Shown: positions 21,418-33,400 of the stretch, in pieces
Numbering within the stretch: the first letter of the stretch is position 1
How the letters are laid out: every line of letters begins with the position of its first letter
From: Ovis canadensis
Lineage: Eukaryota; Chordata; Mammalia; Artiodactyla; Bovidae
NCBI RefSeq assembly: GCF_042477335.2
Contig: NC_091246.1
Location: 251,724,501-251,788,500 of the forward strand
Reading direction: 5' to 3'
Length of the DNA: 64,000 bases
Notes under the pieces: model-generated
Database searches by the model: none
What the model saw: only the letters and a program-made list of their open reading frames with translations
Told to the model about the DNA's origin: nothing
Position numbers and translations under genes: made by a program

Positions 21418-24400
21418 GTAAGTAGTTACAGCGGGGCGAGCTCCAAGGTGTTACCCCCTGTCTGTGTCTGTGTCTGGGGCGACCCCTCCTCAGGTGGCGT
21501 CAGGTGAGGGGAATCAAGCGTCGCTCAAAGGGGAATCCGGAGTGAAGTGGGCCCCCACCGAAGTCCTCCTTCCGCGGCTTCTGCACAAAGCACTCAGCCC
21601 AGTGCTGGGATCTCACAGAACATTTAGCAAATCAAAGGTTGCTAACCTTTTGCTAAGAAAGAGGGCATCCAACCACTGTTGTACCACACACATACCTTTC
21701 AGGAGTCTTTGGGTGCTGGTTGCCCGTATTTACTTATGTTTACATTAACTTTTATTGGCGTATAGTTGGTTTACGGTGCTGTGTTGGTTTCCCTGCATAG
21801 CATGTGATTATGCATGCATGTACACGTGTTATACCGCATGTACACGTGTCCCCTCTCTTGCAGATTCTTTCCCACCCAGGCCGTTGCCAAGTGTGGAGTG
21901 GAGTTCCCTGTGCTAGAGTAGGCTCTTTTTAGTCATGTGCTTTAGATGCAGTGGCGTGTCTGTGTCAGCCCCAGTCTCCCGATTTATCCCTCACCTCTGG
22001 CCTCCCTGGTAACCCTAGTTTGTTTTCTGCATCTTAAGTTGCCTTCATTTAAAGCCGTATGGATTCCAGAACAAAAGCGTGGGTATATATCTAGCTAGTT
22101 TCAGTTCAGTTCAGTGGCTCAGTCGTGTCCGACTCTTTGCGACCCCATGAATTGCAGCACGCCAGGCCTCCCTGTCCATCACCAACTCCCGGAGTTCACT
22201 CAGACTCACGTCCATCGAGTCAGGGATGCCATCCAGCCATCTCAACTAGCTAGTTTAGGAATGATTAATTCTCCTCAGAAAGGCATTCTTATGGTGACCT
22301 ATGGAATAATGGGTAATTATAAGTCACTGCTTCCAGGAGATCAGATTACAGATCTCTGCAAAGTGAAAGAGAACTTACTGGGAAACAGTGTTGGGTTTGC
22401 TGGAAAACTCTCTGACGTGTTGCTTTGATTAGATGAGTGGAGATTTGCCCAAATCCATTTTTCTATCCGTTCCAGCTGTGAAACAATCACTTTTGGGTTC
22501 CCAAATCAAAATGTCAAAAATGGGATCCTGGTTCACTTAGTCAGTGGTGGAAGGCAGTTTTCAAGATCATGATGCTAGAGGCAGGGGATCTGTGTGCAGG
22601 AAGGACCACTGCTGCCCCCCGCCCCCCGCCCCCCGCTCCGTGCACGCCAGGAGCGGAGTCTCAGCATGGTCCTACCCTCTCTCCAGGTGCTGCTCCGGCA
22701 GCAGAGCCTGCCCCTAGGCTTGGGCCCCCGCCGCAGTGTGTGGGATCACAAGGCATCCAAAGTCACAGAAAGAGATGGGAGGGCTCCTGGGAAAATCTCC
22801 CTAAACCTCCCATTTTGGGTTTTCTTCTTCATGTTGTTATTTTTATTGTAAAACTAAGATTCATTTGTAATTACAATGTGAAATACATTAGTGTGGAGTA
22901 ACAAGATAAAATCCCTTCTCATCTTTCACAGACCCTTATCCGTTTCGATGTAAACAGTCTTCAGAGTTTGATATACATCCTTTTAGGCCTTTACCTGGGC
23001 TTCCCAGGTGGGGCAGTGGTAAAGAATCCACCTGGAAACGAAAGAGGAAACGAAAGAGGCGAAGATTTGACCCCTGAGTCCGGAAAATCCCCTGGAGTAG
23101 GAGACATGGGTTTGACCGCTGGGTCAGGAAGATGCCCTGGAGGAGGAAATGGCAACCCACTCCAGTATTCTTACCTAAAGAATCCCATGGACTGGTGGGC
23201 TACAGTCCATGGGGTCCCAGAGAGTCAGACATGACTGAGAGATTGACATACACTCAGGCCTTTGAATACATATGTTGCCAACATTTCAATAGAAAATAAT
23301 ATAGGCTTGTTGTAAAAGATATATATAATCAGGCAGCATAAAAGTATTTAAGATAAATGTTGCCTGTTTTTTTCTCCACCTACTTCCTCAGTCCCACTGC
23401 CTAGTGATACTGCTATTAAAAGTAGTATGTTTTCAAGACGTCATTTAGTTATTATCTCCCTGTCAGTAGGCATGTGGGTAGTCTCCAATTTTTTGATATC
23501 ACAAATAATGCTGCGGCAAACATTCCTCTCTCTCTCCATATATACATATATATATATGTACTCCTCACTTTCCTGAGCACTTTGTAGAAGTAAAAATTGC
23601 TAAGTTCTTGTGTGTGTGTGTGTGTGTGTGTGTGCACGCGCTCATTCATGTCTGACTCTTTGTGACCCCATGGACTGTGGGCTGCCAGGCTCTTGTGCCC
23701 GTGGAATCTTCCAGGCAAGAATACTGCAGTGGGTTGCCATTCCCTCCTCCAGGGAACCTTCTCTAGCCGGGGACGGAACTTGCATCTCTTGCATCTCCGG
23801 TGCTGGCAGGGGGATTCTTTACCACTGTGCCGCCTGTATTTGCTGTTAAAAAAATGAATTGAGGACAGCTTTTTCTGCCTCTTAAGTATTCTGTTTCTCC
23901 TGTGAGATTGTAAAAGCCGTGGCGATTTTTGCAGGGACTGGCATTTCTGGCTTTGAACCTTTCTTGTTAATGATTAACATCAGACCTGAGGGTGTTTCTG
24001 CACGGGATGGTGGTCTTTTACTGTGGGGAGAAGACTGTAGTTGGCAGCATTGTCCCAAACGTCCTGGAAACTGGGTTCTCCTCCTGGGTTAGCAAGAAAC
24101 TAGCTGTGTGATGCAGCCGACTGATCCTCTCTCGTCCCCATTAAAGGGGCTGGTGTCCAGTTTAGGGGGCTCCGGCTAGGGGATGTGAAAGCAATCTTTC
24201 TCATCACGTCTTCTCTTCTTCCATATTTGCTTCTTGGCAGTGATGGCCCCCATGCACAGCAGCTTCTGGCAGTTTCAAAGGATGGTCAAGCACATCACAG
24301 GGCGGAGTGCCTTCTTCTCATATTATGGATATGGCTGCTACTGCGGGCTTGGGGGCAAGGGGACCCCCGTGGATAACACTGACAGGTGGGTGCAGAGGCT

Positions 24401-27400
24401 CTGAGGCTGTCATTTGATTTGCATCGAAATCCTTTCTTGAAGAGAGAGAGAATGTTCAGACTTGCAAATTGCAAGGAACAAACCAATTCGGTGAGCCTGA
24501 GCAGAAGGACAAAACTGGATGGGACTGGGAGGGAGGTCTTGGGAAGCCCGGGCTGGGGCCAGCTTCCTGCAGTCTGGGGCCTGCAGGAGGTTCGCTGCTC
24601 TGCTGCCACCATCTTGAGATGCTGGACGGTGTTTGAATAAGGGGCCCTCTCGTTTTCATGTTGCGCCAGGCTTTGCAGATCATATGGTCAGCCCTGCCCA
24701 GAGCTCTAGAACCATGTGGGCAACGCAGAGCTCTCAGTGCTCATGGCAAATGCCGTCTTTTCTTGGGCCCTCACGTTTTAGGATTAGCAGTGCAGCAGGA
24801 CTGACCTGCTGTCGCCCATCCTGAGTCCATTCTGCAGGAAGGAGAGAGAATCTGAGTGGCCCAGTTTGGAGAAGTTGTCCATCTGGGTGAGGACACATGG
24901 CACAGACCCGTCTGCCAGGCCTACTTCTCAGGACGGAGGGGGGGGTGTGAGTTCCCAGAAAAGGTGGAGGTTGGTGTTATCTGGGGAGGGAACAGGGAAG
25001 TAGGAAACAGAACGGTCTGTGCATCTTTTTATTTGAAGAAATAAGAAGCAAAATGTTCCTGGCCACACTCACTGTAGTGTGGATGAATATAGCCCCACAG
25101 CAGGGCCTGAATATCACCCCTGGAACTTGAGTCCTCTGGGCTGGGCTCATGAGACCACAGACTGTTCCAGTCAGGAAGACCCCAGAGCCCCGGAGGAAGC
25201 CCACTGCTGACGAAATGCCCGGCACGCGCTGAGCCCTGGGACTGGCGGTCTGCGCTCAGGGCCCGGCTGACTCCTCCTAGCGCACGGTCGAGGCCAGACC
25301 ACCATCTCCATTTCACAGGGGACAGTGGTGAGGAGCCCACTGAACAAAGCCGCAGAGCCGGGAGACCTTCAGCCCCTTGAGCGGTGGAGTCAGGATTTGC
25401 ACCCCAGTTTCCTTGTTTCAACGTCCAGGCCCTTTAATGCTCTGTGCGTCCCCTTCCAAGTCCTAAGGCTGATGAGCATTCCAACACTGTTAGCCAAAGA
25501 TGACAACCAGGAGCCCACGTGTGGATGCAGATGGTGACGGCGGAAGACTGAGCGTCCAGCCCAGCGGATCGGCCAGTCCCCGTCTCTGCATTCCTGCCGC
25601 TCTGACGGCTGGGGAGGCGGGCGGGGGCCATCCCCAGCTGTTTTCTCTCCTCCAGTGTTGCCCCTGCTCCATCTACCCCATTGCTGCTGCACCGGCTCTC
25701 AGCCTCAAGAGAGCAGAGACCGAAGGATGACATCTGATGTGCTGACCTTTGTCTGCTCAGAGCCTCTCCCAGGGCTGGGCACGTAGTTGGTGCTCAGTTA
25801 TTAATTGAAGGCGAAAGGAGAAGAGAGCGGCAGAGCGTGAGATGGGTGGACGGCATCACTGACTCGATGGACATGAACTTGGGCAAACTCCGGGAGTTGG
25901 TGATGGACAGGGAAGCCTGGCATGCTGCGGTCCGCAGGGTCGCAAAGAGTTGGACACGACGTAGTGACTGAACAACAACAGCGAGTCATTAAATGAATGA
26001 ATACGTCACGGGAGCCTAGATTTTGGGGAAATTCACCTCTGAACCTTGTTTCCTCCCACACAGAATGGGAACAAGGAATGCACCCCTAGGGTCACTGTGA
26101 GGAGCTCATGAGCCAGCAGTAGGTAGAGAAGGGTTCTTTCTCTGATTTTTAACACCACCAGGAAGTCACCTCCCTGCCTTCCGCATATTGTCATCCGGGA
26201 AGGAGGCAGGTGAGTCCTTTCCCGCCTTCTCCCAGAGCCGTCCTCAGGAAAGCCCCCGTCTCCCTCTGTCTGGCCCGCAGGTGCTGCCTGGCCCATGACT
26301 GCTGCTACGAGAGGGCGAAGCACCTTGGCTGCCAGCCCGTGTTGAATGGCTACCAGTTCCGTGTGGTCAACGGGACCGTGGTCTGTGAGTAGTCCTCTCT
26401 TGCACAGAATGTCCTTGAACCTGGGCCTTTCTTAAAGTTCAGCCTCGTAGACCCAGAGAGCTTTGGGAAAAGGAGCTTTTTCCCCCAAGTGCTTTGGGAT
26501 GGAGAGTGGCGATTCTGAGCATCTGTGCTTCCTGAGAGCACAGCCCTGGTCCTCCTCGTCCCCCCACCTCGTCCCTGCTCACAGCTGTGCCCCCAGCTCC
26601 CTCCCCTGGAGTGCGGGTTTCAGCCCACAGTCCCCGCCACCCACCCAGGGTCCCTCCTGGGCTCGATAAGTAGTTGTTGACCGAAGATTACACTGAATCT
26701 TGCGGCTGCGTTTGGCAGCTGTTGCTATTGAGAAGCTTCTTCCCAATGTCTGTTGTGTGTTAACAAAGCGGCTCGGCTGTCTTTCAGTTGAACAAATATT
26801 TGTGAAGGGGGTTGCGTGCCAAGCTCTGGGGTAGGTGCCGTGAATGGGGGGGCAGGGTAGGGAGCCCACCTGGCCTCGAGGCCGTTCAGGGAAGAGGACA
26901 AAGGACAGTGTGGGCCAGCGCTGAGTGTCCAGCACGCGGGGAGGGGCTCCAATTTCTCAGAGCGCTATCCGGGGTGGCTGGGGGTGGGTAGGGCAGGCTG
27001 GATCTAAAGCGCAAGCTCACTTGCAGGCAGCAGGCCACAGGCTGGTCTCACATGCCGTTCAGTTCAGCAGGGCGGGTGGTCCGAACGCCCCTTCGAGTGT
27101 GTGACTCACCTTCCGCTCGGCCCTGTGGAGTCGCGGGAACCACTGTCCTCCCTTGCGTGTTTACTCAGAGCTGTGAGTGTGTCTTGGAGATCACCTGCCC
27201 CCTCCCGAGGCGGGGACACCACCTCCCTTGCCTTCATGTCCCAGCGCCCCCCACCCAGAGCTCAGGCTGCGGACGCACGGAGTCAGGCTGGCTTGGTTGG
27301 CCCGGTTCTGGTGCCGGGAAGCCGGAAGTGAGTGGGAGGCCCAGCCTCAGCGGAGTCTGCTGTTCCGCTCTCCCCTCTTCTGGCCGCCTGTTGACGGGGA

Positions 27401-30400
27401 AGGGACGCTGTTTTTCCCATGTGAGCGCAAGAAGCCTTCCTGACCACCCTCCAGCCTAAAGCAAAGTGTCTCCACTATGAGGCCCCTACGGCCGCATCCA
27501 GGACACAGGGCGGGATCACGGTCTGGGGGATGGGGGGTGAGGGGGGACTGGAGGAGGAGGATCTCAGAGATGGCTTACTTCCTCAAGTGGTGGCAACGAG
27601 TTTCTCCTCCCTGCCGACCCCACGTGTTGGGGGCGGAGGTGGGAAAGGGGGCGAGCCCGTCTGTCGCTTGGTGGGGGAGGGGCACACAGAAAAGCTGCCC
27701 TGACTCCTCTCTGTCTGGCTGGTGGTCTTGCCTTCACGTGGTTTCTTCTCTTTTCACCTTGACCATGACCTCTGTCATGTCAGGTGTCACCTTAGGGTGG
27801 TTGAAAAGGCATCCCTTACAGAGAAGATACGCTCTAAGAGCTCTTTCCCACGTAAATCACAGGGACTGAGGAGGGAGGGGAACAGAGCTCTGAAGAGAGA
27901 AGCAGGTTTTCAGTAGGTGCAAAGGCCCTTCCTGCACTGTGGTCCCAGGCCCCAGACCAAGCCCTCTGCTCCTGCGGGCCTGGGTCCTCTGCACCCGGAG
28001 CAGCTTCTTCAGCAACCCTCCTCACCTTCCACCATGGGTACTGGAGCCACATCCAGGGGCCCCGGGAGATGGAGGAAGGTGACCCTGGAGCAGAGGCTGG
28101 AGCCCCAGCAGGTGGCATGGGAAGTGTTGCCTGCTTGGCACATCATGTCTGGGGGGTGGTGGGAGGTGAAGGCAGGGTCTCGGAGCTGGACTGGAATGTC
28201 TGTGGCCTGGGCTGTGCTTTCCACAGATGCTGGCCCCTGCCAAGCAGCAGTGGCCAGTTGTGCGTGAAGCTCGGCCAGGGATCCCGGAGTCCAGCACCTG
28301 TCTAAGAGAGTCAGTGAGGAGGAACATTTACCCATCCTCACCAGGGCACTAGCAACCCCTTCTGCAGCTGACCTACCCAGTGAGTACCAGGCTGATCCCC
28401 TGTTGTTTCCACCCCCACCTTTGTTCAGGCGCTCAGTCGTGTCCGACTCTTTGCGACCCCATGGACTGCAGCACGCCAGGCCTCCCTGTCCTTCACCATC
28501 TCCCAGAGTTTACTCAAACTCATGTCCATCGAGTCAGTGATGCCATCCAGCCATCTCATCCTCTGTCGTCCCCTTCTCCTCCCATCTGCAATCTTGCCCA
28601 GCATCAGCGTCTTTTCCAGTGAGTTGGCTCTTTGCATCAGGTGGCCAGAGTATTGGAGCTTCAGCTTCCCTATTTCCAGGAACAGGGCTGGAAGCTGAAC
28701 GACCTGGCTCCTAATCCTGGGTCTGTTGCTGGTGTGCTGAGACCCCGAGTGAACCCCAAGCATATCCATTCCCTTGCCTAGTATTAAGTGAGTACCCACG
28801 GGGTGCCCATGCAGGGCCGGTGCTGTGCCAGGGCCAGGGGCACAGAGCGAGGCAGCCCGGGGCCCTGCTGCCAGTGCTCTTGGAGGCCAGCCCAACCAAC
28901 CCCTCGCTGCGGTGATGGGGAGCCTGAGGCCCAGAGGTGGGAAGGGCTGACCCAGGCTCCAGGAAAACTCAGTCTCACGTGTCTTGAGACTGGTGCTTGG
29001 GAACACACTGCTGGCCGGAGTCTTCTGGGCCTGAGTTTCTGCGTCCATCAAGCAGGTGCACTCGCCATAGCTGAAGTCCATCGGCAGCTGAAGGAGGCTT
29101 GGCACTCAGCTCTTTGAATCCACAGGAAGCCTCTGAGGTGGGCACTGTCCTCCCCGTTATCAAGGAAGACCCTGAGGCTCAGACAGGTGAAGTGAGATGG
29201 CCAAGGCCACACAGCCGGGGAAAGAACCGCTGGGACTCAGACCAGGTCGTCCGACCCCAGCTGGTGCTCCTGCCTCTCACCGCCCTCCCTGCTGGCATGA
29301 GACTGCTGGAAGGCCTGGCCTTGGGGGCTCACACAGATGCAAGTCTTGTTGTCCAAAGCACGCCTGTCAGAATGTTCTGCTCCGGCCCATGGGGCAAAGG
29401 AAAGCTGAAGGAGCTTGACCTCTGCAGTGCCCCAGATCTTCCTGTTCCAGTTCCGTGCACCTCGCTGCAAGGCCCAGAGACAGCAAATAGTTTGGAGTCA
29501 GGCAGAGCTGGGCCTGAATCCCAGCTTCCCCTTTTCCAGCTGGATTAATTGCACGACCACCCTGGGCCTTAGTCTCCTCCTCTGTAAATTATTAATCAGT
29601 ACTTCCTAAGGTCTCTAAGGTCACTGGAGAAGGCAACGGCAACCCACTCCAGTAATCTTGCCTGGAAAATCCCATGGATATAGGAGCCTGGCAGGTACAG
29701 TCCATGGGGTCGCAAAGAGTCAGACACGACTGAGTGACGTCACCAAGGTCACTAAAGAATTGACTGAAGTAACCCAACGCAGGGACCTCCCAGATGGCAC
29801 CAATGGGAAGTCACCCACCTGCCAGGTCAGGAGATGCAAGAGACTTCCCCTTCCTGGGGAAGATCCCCTGGAGAAGGGAATGGCAACCTGCTCCAGGACT
29901 CCTGCCTGGAAAATTCTATGGGCAGAGGAGCCTGGCAGGCTACAGTCCATGGGGTCACAAGAGACTGACCACTCCCCAACTCAGAGGTCTGACCCAGAGC
30001 GGGTGCGTAATTAACACCTTTCCTTTTAGAAGTTGAGATTTCTTCTGATTTTTTTTAACCCTAGTTTCCTTTTCCCCTTTACTTCGTAGGAAAGCACTGG
30101 GATTTTCTTTATTACTGTTGAGAGATTTCTTGGAAGCATCTCCTCTGCATTGGTCTCCCCTTGAACTAATATCATTAACCCCTTATAGGATGAAAGCTCT
30201 CCCCCCCACCCCCACCACGATTCCCAGTTACACTGCAGTTCAAAGAACTGCCCTGCAAGGGTTAATCACCTCCCAAGCCTCCCAGTTCTGAAATCTGGCA
30301 CCCAAGCCTAGTTCCAGGTTGCTTAGCAACCAGCAGCTGCTCCTGGATGTGGTTGGTGTGAGCAGGGAAGGGAAAGGAGAAAAACAGCCTGGTCTGTCCA

Positions 30401-33400
30401 TGTCTCAAAATGTCAGTGGGAGAGCAGTGCAGAGAAAGGCCTGGAACCCAAGCCCTGGGGCCAACTTGCCAAGTGGTGACGGCTGCCCTCAGGCGACCGG
30501 GAAGGTCGTTGGTGCTCTGTTGAGTGGGCTTGTGTAACCACTTGGAATTCGCGAGGGATTTTAAGTGGTGACGCCCCCCACCTCCACCCACGTGTGCCCT
30601 CATCTGTTGGGCAGGGAGGGGCCGGCCATGGTTCCAGAGCCAGAGTTCCAGCCCGAGGCCCCTCTGTCACCTCCATCTCTGAGCCTGTGACTCTGCCCTC
30701 TGCCCAAGGCAGAGGGCGAACCAGGTAACCACTGGAGTTTGTATTTGCAAAGATCTTTCTCCTTTGTTGAGTTTACTGCTCACAACAACACCTCCACTCA
30801 CTGACGCATCACCCTTTTCCTTTCCTAGAATCTGGCTCAACCTGCCATCATCTCATCTTGCTCAGTTATTTGTTTACTTATGGATCAACTCTCCCTTCAA
30901 CTGGAGCCTGAGCTCCAGGAGATTGGGGAGCGTTGTTGGGGGTGGGGGTGGGGTGCATGCATGCTCAGTCGCGTCTGACTCTTTTGCGACCCCATGGACT
31001 GTAGCCGCCCCCAGGCTCCTCTGTCCCTTGAATTTCCCAGGCAAGAATACTGGAGTGAGTTGCCATTTCCTCCTCCAGGGGATCTTCTAGACTCCGGGAT
31101 CAAACCCATGTCTTCTGCGTTGCAGGTAGATTCTTTACCTCTGAGCCCCATGGGGAGCCCCAGGGAGGGGGTGGGTGCTCAGTCTCATATGCAGTTGTGG
31201 GGTCCACTCGCTCAGACCTGTCCCCCTGCTTCCTGGACGAAGGCCGGGCATGTGTTAGAAACTCAGTATCTGTTTGATGATCGAATGAGTAAAGACATTC
31301 ATGAAACAGTCTGTACATGAACCTGTACCTTCGTTTGAAAGCCTAGGGAAGAGATTCAGAGAGCAACAACTTCAGTGAGATGCCAGAGCTTGCAAGCGGC
31401 AGATCTGGACCCAGAACCTGACTCCCCATTTCTTGGGATGGGGGCTCTGTTTACCGCCCTGCGGGCTGTGTCTGAGTCCAGCCAGCGAGGCAGCAGCGTA
31501 CAGTGATGGAGCCCTTACTGCATGTTTGGCGCTGAAGATCTGCAAGAAAGAGACAAACTCCATGACTGGAAGGAGCTTGTGTGCAGGCAGGGAGACAGTC
31601 CATGAAATATTCAGAAAGAAAGATACACTCGGGTAGTGACAAGTGCTGTTACACCTCTAAAATAAGGCCACTCACTACGGAATGAGGGCGGCAGTGGGGG
31701 GTGGATGGCTCCTTCAGGTGTGGAGGAAGGCTTCTCGGGGCGGGGGGGTGGCATCTAGCCGGAGAGTAGGGGGTGCCTGTCCCATGGGAAACAAGTCTGG
31801 AGAGGCCTGGCCGTGGGGAGAGGGGCTCCCCTGCTCCTTTAGTCCGCAGGGCGGAGCCTTCAAGCAAACGGTGATCAGCTCAAATTTTCCTTTAGAAAGA
31901 AGACTCTGGCCCCTGCCCAGAGAAGCTGGGGAGCAAGGGAAGAGAGAGGGGCAGCCACTGGTGGGCTGTCTCCGTCGCACTGGGGAGAAGTGGCCGTCGT
32001 GTGGCTCGGGAGCTGGGGCGGAGTGTCAGCCGCTGGGCGTGCTTGGGAGGTGAACGGACAGAACCTGCTGTGGGGGTCGGTGTGAGGCCTGGAGGCGAGG
32101 GAGGCTGACTCTGACATCGTGGGTCTGAGCATCGGTGAGTAACCGTGTGTCTACCAGCTTGTGCGCATAGAGGCGCACAGACTCTGTGGTCACAGCAAGA
32201 GCCTGGATGAGCCGTGCTGGGTTTGAGATGCACATTGGACTCTCAGGGGCGGGGGGAGGGGGTGCGGTCACGTGAACACACGCGTATTGGTGTCTGGAGC
32301 TCAAAGGGCTGCAGGGAGAACTGGGGAGTCTCTGCAGGGAGAAGTGAGGAGTGGGCAGTGCTCAGGCGGTATTTAGAGCCCTGAGCTTTAAAACAGGAGC
32401 ACCCAAGGAGAGAGGTTAGAGTCCAGGGCAGAGGTGCAGACAGGGAGCGGCCTGGTAGGCAGCCTAGGTTAGCCCACGCACGAGCGCAGACCTTCCCATC
32501 TCATTGGTGGAAGTGTGTGCTTGCGTGCGTGCCAAGTTGCTTCAGCCATGTCCGACTCTTTGCAACCCATGGGCTGTAGCCCTCCGGGCTCCTCTATCCA
32601 TGGGATTCTCCAGGCAAGAATACTGGGGTGCCCCCCATGCCCCCCACCAGGACATATTCCCAACTCAGGGATGGAACCCACGCCTCTGATGTCTCCTGCG
32701 CTGGCACAAGGGTTCTTTACCACTAGCGCTGCTGAGGAAGCCCAGGTGGAAGTATTTCAGTCTGTTTCATGGAAATGAGAAAGCATTATCAGTTCCATTC
32801 TTCATGTCTCGGTTTCTCCATCAACAAACGGAAGGATGCAGGGTCTGGATTTGGGCTTGTTGTTAAAAGATGATTTGCATGGCATTTCTTGGCCCAGGGC
32901 TGCCTCTCTAGCCAGTGACAGGCCTGACTCTACTGCGGCTGTGGGATGCCCACAGCGATAGACCGCTGCTCTGTGTCAGTCCCCGAGGCCTGGGGACCGG
33001 GTCAGTCATTAGACATAGAGCTGATCGTCAGGAGAAAATTTACGCTTCGTGCTTTGGAAAGGACCAGAAGACAAAGCAAGAAAGGGACGTGGTGAGAAAG
33101 GAAGAGGGAGGCTTGCTGAAAGGAGACGGAAGAAGGACGAGATGGGAAAGAAAAGGAGACCAAGAGAGAAACAGAGAGAGAGGAGGGGGAGAAAGAGGAA
33201 AGCGTGGGAAACGTGACTCCCTTCCGGTTTCCAGAGAGGCAGCACCCGGGTGATTGACAGCTCGAGGCACTAGGCCCTTTGGGAGGAAAGCAAGGTTGGA
33301 TGGGCTGGAGCCCTGCGCCCAAGTAGCCCCACTGCGTGCAGCAGCCACACGACCTGGGGGCCCCTACCCGGTGGCTGCCTGGGGAGGGAATCCAGGGGGC

